A stretch of DNA of 64,000 nt from Sporolactobacillus pectinivorans (GCF_002802965.1 NZ_NXGA01000001.1:3038366-3102365), one strand, 5' to 3'; positions 1 to 9,549 are shown, counted from the first letter of the stretch. Notes: generated from the letters alone by a model not told the origin. Translations and numbers: made by a program.

Positions 1-866
1 ATCGTAAAAAAGCGTTCTGTCTCAATAGCCAAAGTTGCCAGTGTCGGATTTTCCGAATTAAGAACCTGACCGATCTGCGCTTCAATTTGATCAGAAAACT
101 CCTTATGCAGAAAATTGTGGTCGAATGTCACCCGATAAGCTTTCCCAAATTTCCATACGTCCATTTTTTCCGTCAGCCGGTTTTCCTTGACCGCGCACAG
201 CAGCATGGTTTTAATCTCCGGGTTCTGTTGCTTATCAAGGAGAAAGTGCTGAATTTCCGGTATGCTTTCCTTGTCCAGCCGATCGGCAATGTTGTGAATC
301 AACATCATTTGATCTTTAGGCTTAGCCTGCTTCAGCTCAGTCCAGTCAATCTGCCGTTCCTTTTTAGAGACGTTTGCCGTCCAGTCTGCATGGTACCGTT
401 CACTGTTTTCCGGATCCCTAGCATCCGTTTCCCGTTCGTTAAGCCGGATTTCACAGAACTTTTTCATCTGACGAAGAAATTCCTTCGACTCTGGAGGAAG
501 GTTCTTACGCCCGCCCAGCCGCCGGATTTCACTCAGTGCCCCGTGGTAATCCTTTTTTTCTATCAGGATCGTCAGATAAAGCCGGAAAACATCGTAGTAG
601 TAGGGTGTATTACCCAAAAGCAGCTGCCGTGCGGCTTCTTCCGCCTGAGGATAATCGCCCAGCTCAACCGAACAGACCGCCCAGCCATACAATCCTTTCA
701 GATCATGGCTGTTCAATTCGAGAAGTTTCCCGAACAGAGACCTAGCTTCACGATAGTGTTTTTCCGCAACAAGCGCCGTGGCCTTGTTGAGAAGTCTGCT
801 CTCCAGATCTGGGAACAGAACGATATTGTCACCGCCGGGCACCGGCTTCTTTCTGTTTTTTTTCAT
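1..866 (-). CDS. TPR-repeat protein, YsoA-like (partial, C-terminus outside window)
   Basis: The reverse strand is open from an ATG at 866 to the left edge, giving about 288 residues without the C-terminus. The N-terminal part reads as tandem helical repeats with TPR spacing (small residues in motifs such as LYGWAVCSVELGDYPQAEEA). The middle is charged and linker-like, and the last visible part is helical. No signal peptide or membrane segment is seen, so it is probably a cytosolic scaffold protein. In Bacillus the TPR protein ysoA lies near gerM-rph-rdgB-ysnB, which is also in this window, so an ysoA-type identity is reasonable but inferred. The purine stretch GGGAAGG touches the ATG directly, which is poor spacing, so the start is uncertain. 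A long forward ORF over the same DNA is a shadow. Confidence 0.7.
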   Translation of the reverse strand, partial: MKKNRKKPVPGGDNIVLFPDLESRLLNKATALVAEKHYREARSLFGKLLELNSHDLKGLYGWAVCSVELGDYPQAEEAARQLLLGNTPYYYDVFRLYLTILIEKKDYHGALSEIRRLGGRKNLPPESKEFLRQMKKFCEIRLNERETDARDPENSERYHADWTANVSKKERQIDWTELKQAKPKDQMMLIHNIADRLDKESIPEIQHFLLDKQQNPEIKTMLLCAVKENRLTEKMDVWKFGKAYRVTFDHNFLHKEFSDQIEAQIGQVLNSENPTLATLAIETERFFT

Positions 867-964
867 CCTTCCCAGTCCCGTCCATGTGTCATTACCTTTA
901 GAATATCAGTTTCACTGCCGGTTCGCAATGAACTTTGGAGAACGCCGCAGTGCACGTTTCAATA

Positions 965-2209
965 TTATCTGAAATCGAAGGCCCAGTCCCCATGGCGAAA
1001 AACCGGTATCTGAGTCCCATCTGCCTTCACCCCGTCAATGTCCAGTTCAGCTGACCCAACCATAAAATCTTCATGCACAATGCTGTCATTGACGCCCGCT
1101 CGATCAAGCTGTTTTTCATTCATGACGTTCCCACCTTCGATGCAGATCGGATAAGCTTTTCCAAGCGCCAAATGACAGGAAGCATTCTCGTCAAATAAAG
1201 TATTGTAAAAAACCATGCCGGACTCTGAGACAGGTGAGTGGTGCGGCACCAGTGCGACTTCTCCGAGCCGGCGGGATCCTTCGTCTGTTGCCAGAAGGTG
1301 TTTCAGCGCTTCTTCCCCTTTTTCTGCTCTGAAGTCCACAATTTCCCCATCTTTAAAAGTCAGCGAGAACCGGTCGATAATCTGTCCGTTGCTGTTCAGG
1401 GGCATCGTGCTGGAGACTGTACCGTTCACCCCTCTTTTATCTGGCAGTGTAAACACCTCTTCTGTCGGGATGTTTGCATTGAAATCTATACCTGCTTCGG
1501 AAGTACCGGAACCCCCGCCCCAAATATGCCCTTCAGGCAGGCTGATTGCCAGATCTGTACCCTCAGAATGGTAAATCAGCTGTCTGAACTTCTGTGTGTT
1601 CAGAAAATCTCTGGCAGCATGCAGCCGCTTATTGTGTTCTTCCCACACTGCAACCGGATCCTCGTTTCCTGCCACGCGGCTGATTCTCAAGACTTCTTTC
1701 ATGAGCAGCTCCTGAGCTTCGGCAACCGGCTTATCCGGAAACATTTTCTTTGACCAGGCAACTGTCGGGTATGCAACAATGGACCACTGTATCCTGTCAT
1801 TCATCAAATATTCACGGAATGGCGCGGTTTCCTTGCCGGTAGATTTCATATAAGCAGCCACACGGATTCCGTCCATTTTTTCCAGAAGATCCGGATTGGG
1901 CCCGTAAACACTCAAAACGGCATAATCATCCCGCACGGCTGTGTTCCTTGCGTAAAATTTCCATGCCGGTATATGTTTCAGTGCTTCAAGTGGCGCATGC
2001 TGAAGACGGAGCAGGGAAATTGCATCATCCTCCCAATCCATCTCGACATTTCTGGCCCCCGCTTTGTAGGCCTCCTCCGCAATCAGATGTGCAAAGTGGC
2101 TGGCCTCAATCGGTGCGGAAATAACAAGCCCCTGTCCCTTCTGCAGATTGACGCCGGTTCTGACTGCAAGCCGGGCAAATTTCTTCAGTTCTTCCTCAAA
2201 TTTTCCCAT
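965..2209 (-). CDS. ampS: M29-family aminopeptidase (AmpS/aminopeptidase T type)
   Basis: A 414-residue cytosolic metallo-aminopeptidase that removes N-terminal residues from peptides. The N-terminal helix and the phrase NLQKGQGLVI are typical of M29 enzymes. Metal ligands of this family lie in the C-terminal half, where EGGNVMNEKQ, a GSAELDIDG segment and the closing FRHGDWAF are visible. Length matches the family (about 410). The start is taken at ATG 2209 because GAGGGTGG sits 5 nt before it; an in-frame GTG at 2218 overlaps that Shine-Dalgarno. It stands alone, convergent with nothing and about 100 bp from the TPR gene on the same strand. Confidence 0.93.
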   Translation of the reverse strand: MGKFEEELKKFARLAVRTGVNLQKGQGLVISAPIEASHFAHLIAEEAYKAGARNVEMDWEDDAISLLRLQHAPLEALKHIPAWKFYARNTAVRDDYAVLSVYGPNPDLLEKMDGIRVAAYMKSTGKETAPFREYLMNDRIQWSIVAYPTVAWSKKMFPDKPVAEAQELLMKEVLRISRVAGNEDPVAVWEEHNKRLHAARDFLNTQKFRQLIYHSEGTDLAISLPEGHIWGGGSGTSEAGIDFNANIPTEEVFTLPDKRGVNGTVSSTMPLNSNGQIIDRFSLTFKDGEIVDFRAEKGEEALKHLLATDEGSRRLGEVALVPHHSPVSESGMVFYNTLFDENASCHLALGKAYPICIEGGNVMNEKQLDRAGVNDSIVHEDFMVGSAELDIDGVKADGTQIPVFRHGDWAFDFR

Positions 2210-2592
2210 CTGATCCACCCTCAGTGCACCTGAACACCATGGATAGCCTATGCCGGACAGCTGCAGGAGGTGGTAACTTCGGCATGCGCACGATGTGTGT
2301 TTTTAGTCGAAAATCCCCTGCCTGTTCGGCCACTTTCCTCCGCCCAGGCGCTATGTATTTTTATTCTATTATAGGCTGTTCGAAAAGGAGGACAAGGTCA
2401 TCAGATTTAGTCGAAATTTCACTCCGTGAAGCAGTACGAGACGTGTACGTATTTAGCGAAAGATCCTTTTGAAAGTTCCTTCTTCTGTTAGCAGAAGTCC
2501 CTCCCTACCTTTTTCCGAGCTTTTCGAACCCTTCCATTATTATAGCCGACTTGCTGTGGAACGGAAAAGAGCGAAAACGAGGCAGTAAAAAA
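2210..2592. other. Intergenic stretch with a weak inverted repeat
   Basis: No gene is supported. The segment contains TTCGAAAAG at 2379-2387 and its reverse complement at 2520-2528, each close to a TATAAT-like AT run. The ends resemble those of the dispersed element at 10531-10716 (GTTCAAAAA termini), but the interior is not recognisably related, so membership in that family is only a possibility. Confidence 0.35.
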
Positions 2593-2634
2593 GAACGTAT
2601 GTTTTTATTTTCCTGTGATTAAGAACGTACATTC
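2593..2634 (+). promoter_or_regulatory. Two LexA (DinR) operators before the Y-family polymerase
   Basis: Two boxes fit the Gram-positive SOS consensus CGAACRNRYGTTYG: GAACGTATGTTT at 2593-2604 and GAACGTACATTCG at 2623-2635. The second lies directly against a TATAAT -10 element at 2638-2643. LexA bound here would block the promoter, so SOS induction of the downstream polymerase and YolD gene is the natural reading. Confidence 0.85.
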
Positions 2635-2673
2635 GTGTATAATGGAACCAAATTTAAAAAGTGGGGGATGAAA

Positions 2674-3900
2674 ATGGATCGCGTGATTTTTCTCGTCGAT
2701 ATGCAGACTTTTTATGCTTCCTGTGAGAAAGCCGACCATCCGGAATTCAGATATAAACCGCTGATTGTCGCCGGCGATCCCCAGCAAAGGAGCGGCATTG
2801 TGCTGGCGGCCTGCCCGCTGGCTAAAGATCGTGGCGTGATCACCGTTGAGCCGCTGGGTCAGGCGCTGATCAAGTGCCCGGAAGCAGTTATACGTCGGCC
2901 GAGAATGCAGCATTATATTGACATGTCCGTCCGGATCACACAGATTCTGGAGCGGTTCACAGACGGGGTTGAGCCCTATTCAGTTGACGAACAGTTCATC
3001 GATGTGACCGGAAGTCTGCACTTCTTCGCGTCGCCGAACGAATTTGCCCATTGCATTCAGGACACATTGCTGGAACAGACCGGCATTTACGCCCGGATCG
3101 GCATTGGTCCGAATAAAGTGCTTGCAAAAATGGCCTGCGATCATTTTGGAAAAAAGAATAAGACAGGTATATTTGAACTCACTCGAGAGAACATTGAGCA
3201 AAAGCTCTGGCCATTGCCCATCAGTGAGTTATTCGGTGTGGGTCGCCGGATGGAACGAAATTTGATTGGCATGGGTATCCGAAAAATCGGCCATCTGGCT
3301 CACTACCCGCTTAATCTGCTGCGCAAAAGATGGGGTGTGAACGGTGAACTGCTTTGGATGACCGCGCACGGGATGGACACTTCTCCTGTTTCCGCGGGAA
3401 CATTCAGGGAGCAGAAAGCAATCGGCCATCACATGACGCTGCCTTACGACTACTCGGAAATCAAAGATATCCGCGTGATTCTGCTCGAGCTCAGTGAAGA
3501 AATCGCCTACCGGGCTCGAACAAAGAAATACATGGGGCATGTCGTGTCTGTCAGCATATCCGGCAGTCTTGAGCGTCACGCAGGATTCCACCGACAAACC
3601 AGGCTGCCCGCTGCCACCAGTTTTGGCCTGGATATCTATCGGGCGGCCGATCGGCTGTTTACGGAAAACTGGGACCGGAAGCCGGTGCGCAGCGCCGCGG
3701 TGACTTTGTCGGAGCTCCAGACCAGAGATAATTGCCAGCTTGATTTGTTCGGACGGCTGGAGGAAAAGGAGAAGCTGAGCACCGCTGTCGACGCCATTTA
3801 TCGAAAATACGGGAAAACAGCTATTTTTCGCGGGCCATCGCTCATGCCGGCAAGCCAGCTTCAAGTACGTGCGGCAAAGATTGGAGGGCATTATAAATGA
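2674..3900 (+). CDS. yqjW: Y-family DNA polymerase (UvrX/YqjW type)
   Basis: A 408-residue translesion DNA polymerase. The N-terminus RVIFLVDMQTFYASCE carries the first catalytic aspartate, and YSVDEQFIDVTG supplies the second acidic pair. ARIGIGPNKVLAKMACDHFGKK is the conserved finger/palm junction, followed by a helix-hairpin-helix segment (LFGVGRRMERNLIGMGI) and a little-finger domain. The start is ATG 2674, placed 7 nt after GGGGG; earlier in-frame ATGs overlap the -10 box and cannot be used. The gene overlaps the YolD-like gene by 4 nt, the same pairing seen for yqjW-yqjX and uvrX-yolD in Bacillus. Two LexA boxes predict SOS induction. Confidence 0.93.
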   Translation: MDRVIFLVDMQTFYASCEKADHPEFRYKPLIVAGDPQQRSGIVLAACPLAKDRGVITVEPLGQALIKCPEAVIRRPRMQHYIDMSVRITQILERFTDGVEPYSVDEQFIDVTGSLHFFASPNEFAHCIQDTLLEQTGIYARIGIGPNKVLAKMACDHFGKKNKTGIFELTRENIEQKLWPLPISELFGVGRRMERNLIGMGIRKIGHLAHYPLNLLRKRWGVNGELLWMTAHGMDTSPVSAGTFREQKAIGHHMTLPYDYSEIKDIRVILLELSEEIAYRARTKKYMGHVVSVSISGSLERHAGFHRQTRLPAATSFGLDIYRAADRLFTENWDRKPVRSAAVTLSELQTRDNCQLDLFGRLEEKEKLSTAVDAIYRKYGKTAIFRGPSLMPASQLQVRAAKIGGHYK

Positions 3901-4244
3901 AAGGTAATAAGCTGACAAAGGGTTCGAATATGCGCTGGGAATCCAGCCGGATGATGCTGCCGGAGCATGTACAGGCGCTGCGGAAACACTTCCGGAATAA
4001 TGAAAAAATCAGCCGGCCGCTGCTGGATGAACAGGAATGGGAAGAAATTGGCCGCACCATCAACATCGCAATAGCTGAAGCCCGCCCTGTCAGCGTTCGC
4101 TATTACAAAAACGGATTCATCGAAACTATGACAGGCTGTGTCTCCCTGCCGGACGGTCCCGACAGTCATCTGCAGATTCACGATCCATTCGGTATCTCAT
4201 GGAAAATTTTCTTTCGCGATATTACCGATGTGCAGTTTCAGTAG
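3897..4244 (+). CDS. YolD-like protein
   Basis: A 115-residue member of the YolD-like family, which almost always accompanies a Y-family polymerase in Bacillales and is thought to modulate it. The family pattern is visible: an N-terminal basic stretch with MRWESSRMMLPEHV, a central helix, then the beta-rich end with VSVRYYKNGFIETMTGCV and a closing ISWKIFFRDITDV. The ATG overlaps the polymerase stop (ATGA), which implies translational coupling under the same SOS promoter. Confidence 0.88.
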   Translation: MKGNKLTKGSNMRWESSRMMLPEHVQALRKHFRNNEKISRPLLDEQEWEEIGRTINIAIAEARPVSVRYYKNGFIETMTGCVSLPDGPDSHLQIHDPFGISWKIFFRDITDVQFQ

Positions 4245-4357
4245 CAGGAAAAAATTCTTTTTCTTCCTCATCACATAGAGTTTTTCAAGCGAACAGCTTC
4301 AGTATCCTGTTTTTCTAAAATTTTCACACCCTTAGTGCAGGTCCCAGAACGCAAGAA

Positions 4358-4387
4358 GGCCGCCCCAATAAAATGGGGCAGCCGCTT
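4358..4387. terminator. Rho-independent terminator between convergent genes
   Basis: A GC-rich stem (GGCCGCCCC / GGGGCAGCC, loop AATAAAAT) is followed by a T run on the forward strand. It separates the polymerase/YolD operon from the oppositely oriented alcohol dehydrogenase. Confidence 0.8.
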
Positions 4388-4401
4388 TTTTGTGCTCAAA
4401 A

Positions 4402-5580
4402 TCAGAGTGAGGCCCGGAGAATTGCCAGTGTATCTTCTCGGTTCAGCCGTTTAAACTGGCCAAATTCGCCTCTGGCCATAGCCCGATCGGCAATCAGATC
4501 GATTTTGCTGTCATCAATGTCGTAATCAGCCAGTCGGCTCGGCGCACCGATGCTTGTCCAAAAACGGCGCAGCGCTTCGATGCCCTCCAAAGCCGTGTCG
4601 CGATCCGATTTGCCCGCCGGATCAACACCAAACACGCGCACCGCCAACTGTTTGAAACGTCCGACATTCACATCCAGATTATGTTTCATCCAGTTCGGGA
4701 AAAGAATCGCAAGACCGCCGCCATGGGGAATATCATAAACCGCCGATACGGCATGTTCAATATTATGCGATGCCCAGTCGCCCGCAAAGCCCATAGAAAC
4801 CATCCCATTCAGGGCCATTGTGCCGCAGTAGAGAATCGTTTCGCGCAGATCATAATTTTCGAGATCGTTAACCAGCTTTGGCGCGGTTTCCATAACCGTC
4901 TGCAGAATTGACTCGCACAGCCTGTCCTGAAGCGGTGTATGCTCAGTTGGATGGAAATAATGTTCAAAAACATGAGCCATCATATCAACCATGCCATAGA
5001 TTGTCTGATTTTTCGGCACAGAAAAGGTAAATGTCGGATCAAGGATGGAGAATGCCGGGTAAGAATAAGCGCAGCTCCAGCCATATTTTTCATGAGTGTC
5101 CCAATTGGTGATGACCGAATTGGCATTCATTTCCGATCCGGTAGCAGCAAGCGTCAGCACCGTACCAAACGGAAGTGCATCATGCACCGCTTTTTTTCGA
5201 GTCACAAATTCCCACGGATCACCGTCAAATTTCGCACCGACCGCAATCGCTTTCGTGCAGTCGATCACACTCCCACCGCCAACCGCGAGCAGAAACTGAA
5301 TATCTTCTGTCGCACAAATATCAATGCCCCGTTTCACGGTCGTCAGTCTCGGATTAGGCTCCACGCCGGACAGTTCCGAAACCTCCGCATGAAGCCCGTC
5401 CAGGATCTGCTTTACCTGATCGTAGAGGCCCGTCCGTTTGATACTGCCGCCCCCATAGACAAGCAGCACCCTTCTGCCGTACTTTGGAATCTCATTTTTC
5501 AACTGTTCAAGCTGTCCTTTTCCGAAAATAAGCTTCGTCGGATTGTGAAATGTAAAATTATCCAAGATCCATCGCCCCAT
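4402..5580 (-). CDS. Iron-containing alcohol dehydrogenase (butanol dehydrogenase, YugJ type)
   Basis: A 392-residue NAD(P)H-dependent group III alcohol dehydrogenase that interconverts aldehydes and alcohols. The Rossmann glycine motif [12 protein letters not shown] and the metal-binding region are present: D and H in [14 protein letters not shown], and further histidines in [19 protein letters not shown]. The family's usual N-terminus is [14 protein letters not shown]; a TTG codon at 5565 gives exactly that beginning, whereas the ATG at 5580 adds five residues and has no clear Shine-Dalgarno. The gene stands alone. Confidence 0.92.
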   Translation of the reverse strand: MGRWILDNFTFHNPTKLIFGKGQLEQLKNEIPKYGRRVLLVYGGGSIKRTGLYDQVKQILDGLHAEVSELSGVEPNPRLTTVKRGIDICATEDIQFLLAVGGGSVIDCTKAIAVGAKFDGDPWEFVTRKKAVHDALPFGTVLTLAATGSEMNANSVITNWDTHEKYGWSCAYSYPAFSILDPTFTFSVPKNQTIYGMVDMMAHVFEHYFHPTEHTPLQDRLCESILQTVMETAPKLVNDLENYDLRETILYCGTMALNGMVSMGFAGDWASHNIEHAVSAVYDIPHGGGLAILFPNWMKHNLDVNVGRFKQLAVRVFGVDPAGKSDRDTALEGIEALRRFWTSIGAPSRLADYDIDDSKIDLIADRAMARGEFGQFKRLNREDTLAILRASL

Positions 5581-5794
5581 TCAATAAAATCCAAATCTGA
5601 AAGAAAAACCTTTTCACTCATTTATTATAAACTTGTCCGTCTATTCTTTGCACGGAATCTACATGAACACCCATGCTATGTAATAGCGACAGAATTAGGT
5701 CAACTCGTTTCCTTTTATCATACTTCCGTCTATACTGGTACATGTACATAAGATAATGACGGCAATCCGCAGCATTGCTTCTCGTCCCGCATTT

Positions 5795-5811
5795 TCTTGA
5801 CAGGTGACCTT
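5795..5811. repeat. 17-bp inverted repeat, left copy
   Basis: TCTTGACAGGTGACCTT is present here, and its exact reverse complement is at 9550-9566. Similarity extends a few bases beyond each copy with mismatches. The pair brackets the segment holding the DUF1461 gene, tRNA-Arg, the hydrolase, the intron scrap and the DsbA-like gene. A chance match of this length within 64 kb is not excluded. Confidence 0.5.
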
Positions 5812-5850
5812 AAATCGACACAATGATGCTCGTTACATCAACAGCTTAGG

Positions 5851-6513
5851 ATGTGTGTTCCCTTGACTTTCTCACGTTATCGTCTTTTCCAGCTTATGCT
5901 CTCACTGTCTCTGGCCCTTTTCATTATCTGTCTTGCCGTGCAGCTGACCCTGCTGTTTACGCCGCTATACTACTTTGATGTCCGCCATCTGAACATTATG
6001 GCGCAGTCCGGCTTGAGCTACAGGCGGATCGTCGATAATTACAATTACATGATTTACTATCTGCTGAACCCGATGCCGCAGCCATTCCATCTCCCGTCCT
6101 TAGCTTACTCCGTGCACGGGCGCATCCATTTTGAAGATGTTAAAAGGATTTTCACCTTCATCGACATTCTGCTCATTGCAACCTTGCTGATCAACGTCAC
6201 CGGTTTTTGGATCAAAATCAAACACAGAGATTATTATTTTTTAAAAACAGCGGCTATCGCTTTAGCATTTTTTACAATTGTTCCGCTGATTGCTTTTACA
6301 CTGGACTTTAATGACTCATTTATTATTTTTCATAAAATTTTCTTCAGGAATAATTACTGGATCTTTAACGCTGCAACAGATCCCGTCATCACAATTCTGC
6401 CGGAAACCTTCTTTCTCCATGCTGCACTGCTTGTCCTGGGGATCATCATCCTTGGCATTATTGCGCTGACTGTTTTTTACAGAAAGCTGTCGGGAGAAAA
6501 ATCCGCTAAATGA
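5851..6513 (+). CDS. DUF1461 / TIGR01906 family integral membrane protein
   Basis: A protein of about 220 residues with four to five hydrophobic segments: one near residues 12-38, one around 95-115, one around 130-150 and one near 190-210. The short extracytoplasmic loop has the family signature F..IFFRNNYWIFNAATDPVI, followed by LPETFF. Function is unknown. The ATG at 5851 is preceded by AGG at only 1 nt; a TTG at 5863 (MTFSRYRLF) lies about 11 nt from AGGA and may be the real start. The tRNA-Arg gene follows 110 bp downstream. Confidence 0.85.
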   Translation: MCVPLTFSRYRLFQLMLSLSLALFIICLAVQLTLLFTPLYYFDVRHLNIMAQSGLSYRRIVDNYNYMIYYLLNPMPQPFHLPSLAYSVHGRIHFEDVKRIFTFIDILLIATLLINVTGFWIKIKHRDYYFLKTAAIALAFFTIVPLIAFTLDFNDSFIIFHKIFFRNNYWIFNAATDPVITILPETFFLHAALLVLGIIILGIIALTVFYRKLSGEKSAK

Positions 6514-6623
6514 ACAAACAAGCGGATTCTAACCTGAAAAATGAAAACAAACATTGACAGGACAAACATGAACCTCTAAAATAATATAGGTCGTCGTTAG
6601 TCTTTTTAAAGACGGGTTCATCT

Positions 6624-6697
<74 letters not shown>

Positions 6698-6701
6698 TAC
6701 T

Positions 6702-6732
6702 AAAAAAGCCTTTATTTTAAAGGCTTTTTTTC
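6702..6732 (+). terminator. tRNA terminator
   Basis: AAAAAAGCCTTT and AAAGGCTTTTTT flank a short AT loop, giving a symmetric stem with a long T run right behind the tRNA. Confidence 0.9.
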
Positions 6733-7372
6733 TTTTGTTAAATCATGTTTTCTCCCACTAAAAATCATCAAGGTGCAAATCGGGTGCAAAAATGAATTAA
6801 CACACGTTTATAGGTGGGGTCTAGAGTCAACCAATGTATCCAAACAATAAAATTGTTTAATCGCAAAACAAGTCGTTTAATTTACAATAAAGTGTAGATT
6901 TGAAATAAAGATGCACCATTTTGAAAAAAGTCGAATCGTTTATAAAAAAATTGCAACGTTTTCCCCCTTTGGATTGAATATCTAAGGGGTGTTTTTATGT
7001 CCAAAAGGAGATGAACATCTGAAGTTAAAAAGTAGATTACGCAAGGTCGAGATACAGAAATCGGCGCAGACTATCCGTGGTTAAAGGTTCAAGATGTCTC
7101 CTCATTAGCTCATTCAACTCTTTTGAAAGGAATTAAGAACTAATCGATCGGAATCCATTTAACGACAGAACTCTATATTTTTCATAGAGACAAAATTTTA
7201 CTTTTAATGAAACATTATCATCAACTTCTCTACATTGCTCAACCGATATTAGGTGGGCATATTCCTGTTCTTATTTTGCAGATGCATTTATAATTGTTAG
7301 TAAAAATATTACAATTTTTCAAAAAGTGATTCTTACAAGCAACCCGCCCCATAATCGAAAGGAATGATGGAT
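6733..7372. other. AT-rich region after tRNA-Arg with integrase-arm-like repeats
   Basis: No intact gene is present. GGTGCAAA occurs twice, at 6772-6779 and 6783-6790, in the position where tyrosine-integrase elements that use tRNA genes often keep short direct repeats. No integrase gene remains. A Nudix-like scrap lies at 7144-7293. I read this as the scar of a lost or decayed integrated element, by inference only. Confidence 0.45.
7144..7293 (+). pseudogene. Possible Nudix hydrolase N-terminal remnant
   Basis: One frame reads IHLTTELYIFHRDKILLLMK and shortly after ILGGHIP. This resembles the first strand and the GGH(I/V)E start of the Nudix box in MutT-type proteins. There is no start codon, the rest of the Nudix box is absent, and a stop follows. 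It is too short for certainty; the alternative is coincidence in AT-rich DNA. Confidence 0.3.
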
Positions 7373-8155
7373 TTGGCTATTTTATCGACCTATGAAAACA
7401 CTCAGATTTATTATGAAGAAAAAGGAAATGGCAATCCGCCTATCTTATTAATACACGGTGTAACAAATAGTCATTTAACATTTGATCAGGAATTTGAGTG
7501 GATGAGCAAAGAACACTTAGTCGTCCGCTATGATCTACGGGGCCACGGCAACTCATCAAAACCTGAAAAGTACACGCTTGACGATCATATCCATGACGGG
7601 ATTGCGCTGATCACCCGATTAGGTCTCAGGAATGTCATACTTCTGGGCGAGTCTCTGGGAAGCTACATCGCACAAGGGATCGCAGTCAAACGGCCTGATT
7701 TGTTATCAAAGCTGATCCTTGTTGTCCCAGCATCGCATGGTGAAGGATCATCATTTGGGAAAGTGCAACGGGAACACGCCCATGAATTAATCGGTAAAAC
7801 AAGCGACGAAGCATTCAGGATTTTATTTAAATATGTGATTCATACACCCTCAAGATTGGATCCAATCGTAGAGCAGACGTTACAACATGATCATCTGTCC
7901 GTTATCCAAAAACAGGCGGCGATCCAGTCGATCACCCGATTTGATTTCCGAGAAGATCTCCCAAAAATAAAGCTGCCTACACTCGTAATCAGCGGAAAGT
8001 TCGATAATTTAAATCCGCCTGACCTGGGAAAAGAAGTTTCAGATTTAATTCCGGATGCGCAATTCATTGAATTTGACAATGAAGGTCATTTGCTAAGACT
8101 GGAAAACCCTGAACGTTTTAAAAGGGTCATAAGCAAATTTTTAAACATAAGCTAA
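7373..8155 (+). CDS. Alpha/beta hydrolase
   Basis: About 260 residues with the complete alpha/beta-hydrolase pattern: oxyanion strand PPILLIHG, GRGH-like RYDLRGHGNSS, nucleophile elbow GESLGS, acidic residue in SGKFDNLNP and catalytic histidine in NEGHLLRLENP. The substrate is unknown. The start is best placed at TTG 7373, 9 nt behind AAAGGA, giving MAILSTYENTQIYYEEKG; ATGs at 7364 and 7367 abut the Shine-Dalgarno. It is an isolated gene in the tRNA-adjacent accessory region. Confidence 0.88.
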   Translation: MAILSTYENTQIYYEEKGNGNPPILLIHGVTNSHLTFDQEFEWMSKEHLVVRYDLRGHGNSSKPEKYTLDDHIHDGIALITRLGLRNVILLGESLGSYIAQGIAVKRPDLLSKLILVVPASHGEGSSFGKVQREHAHELIGKTSDEAFRILFKYVIHTPSRLDPIVEQTLQHDHLSVIQKQAAIQSITRFDFREDLPKIKLPTLVISGKFDNLNPPDLGKEVSDLIPDAQFIEFDNEGHLLRLENPERFKRVISKFLNIS

Positions 8156-8389
8156 ACAAATCAATTTAAGGTTCCCACAGATCAAACTTTTTCAAAGACA
8201 AAAATTAATCGTATTGATTGATATATGGACGTTCCTACCATATAATTAAACTTTTTTATAAAGCAGAAAGTTCATTCAAGAAGAAAAGTATGGTTTTGTC
8301 GAACGCTTTTTAACAAGCTTTATTTTAAAACTACATAAAGTTGTTAACGATACTGAGAAAGAAATCGGAAAGCAGGCCTCGAGTAGGAG

Positions 8390-8690
8390 GAGATGATTTT
8401 CCCCCCCGTCCTCTCAGTCGAGTAGACTTCCACCTACAGGCTCTTACAAACCGTACGTGAACCTCTCGATTCACACGGTTCCTATCATTCACCTTTTACG
8501 GTTTCCATCCGAGTGCCCAGTGGCCAAATAATCGAGGTTCTCTCTGGACCAGTTCTTCGAGCCATAATTCAACTCTTTGTGATCGACCTCTTAGATGTTT
8601 GAATTCACACATGATCCATTTGATGAGTCTTCGAAGGAAGCAACATACGATGAGAATCCAGATGGATGATCTTACCCCCGGGTGGCATTA
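8390..8690 (-). mobile_element. Group II intron 3' remnant (maturase tail plus domain V)
   Basis: On the reverse strand 8496-8690 encodes the C-terminus of an intron-encoded reverse transcriptase/maturase: LRRLIKWIM, KHLRGRSQRVELWLEEL and RLFGHWALGW before a TAA. Just after it, 8447-8482 forms a domain V hairpin starting GAACCGTGTGAATC and ending GTTCACGTACGGTTTG. In active introns the first strand of domain V carries AGC or CGC; here AAC is seen, suggesting decay. The 5' ribozyme half and most of the reverse transcriptase are missing, so the element cannot splice or move by itself. Its right edge is ill-defined, before the DsbA-like gene. Confidence 0.85.
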
Positions 8691-8784
8691 ATTTTTCCTC
8701 AAATGCATAGAATCAAGACAAACCATAAACTTGGACGAAGATGCTTTGCTGTCTATCTAGAATAACGCTTTTGGAGGAACTTAA

Positions 8785-9438
8785 ATGGGAAAAAAAGCCT
8801 TTTTAATTCTCTGCTTGGCTCTTGTGACTATTGCTGCAGTTACTGCAGGGGTTTTTTCGATGAAGAATGGCTATGCAAGCAGCACAAAGCAGATCAAAAT
8901 TCCAGATTCAGAACGATTTGACCTGAGCGGACAACCCTTTAACGGAAAAAAACAAGCAAAAAATATTATCATTGAATTCGGCGATTACCGCTGTCCCTGG
9001 TGCTATAAATTTCAGAATGAAGTCTACCCATCCATCCAAAAAAATTTGCTGGATACCGGTAAGGCAAAATTTTATTATATTAATTATACAGTCTTAGGTC
9101 CAAACTCATACAAAGCCGCTAACGCAGCTTACTATGTCTCAAAAAAATATCCCAAATCCTTCTTTGCTTTCCATGATGCCCTTTTTCATGCACAGCAAAA
9201 TGAAAATAAAAATTGGGTGACAGATACATTGTTAATTAGACTTGCTAAAAAAGTTATTCCGAAACTAGACATCCGGCAATTTAAATCAATCATAAAAACC
9301 AATAAATATATGAGAAATGTTGAATCTCTTGAAAATAACGCTGAGAAAATTGGGGTTAGAGGAACGCCAACACTTCTTGTCAATGACAAAAACGTAAATC
9401 CATTTAATTACGAAGCCATCAAAAAAGAATTGAAATAA
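8785..9438 (+). CDS. DsbA-like extracytoplasmic thioredoxin (BdbD type)
   Basis: A 217-residue thiol-disulfide oxidoreductase with an N-terminal signal anchor (residues 5-24) and a thioredoxin fold. The active site CPWC lies at about residue 70 (FGDYRCPWCYKF), and the cis-proline motif is VRGTPTLLVN. It should introduce or isomerise disulfides outside the membrane. No BdbC-type quinone reductase lies next to it. GGAGG sits 7 nt before the ATG. It is a single gene in the accessory region, directly after the intron remnant. Confidence 0.92.
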   Translation: MGKKAFLILCLALVTIAAVTAGVFSMKNGYASSTKQIKIPDSERFDLSGQPFNGKKQAKNIIIEFGDYRCPWCYKFQNEVYPSIQKNLLDTGKAKFYYINYTVLGPNSYKAANAAYYVSKKYPKSFFAFHDALFHAQQNENKNWVTDTLLIRLAKKVIPKLDIRQFKSIIKTNKYMRNVESLENNAEKIGVRGTPTLLVNDKNVNPFNYEAIKKELK

Positions 9439-9549
9439 CTGAATCAAACAGGAAGAAATGGAATCATTTCTGCAAGCATCTAAAAAATGATTCTGTGTTA
9501 TTTTACTGGCTCTATGAGTTAAAGATTTAAAACGATATATGTGCGACTA

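Noticed and set aside
87..1013. 308-codon forward frame
   Set aside because: Runs antisense to the TPR gene and the end of the aminopeptidase gene; no Shine-Dalgarno, low-complexity composition.
3229..3918. 229-codon reverse frame
   Set aside because: Shadow of the Y-family polymerase, which has motifs, Shine-Dalgarno and SOS promoter.
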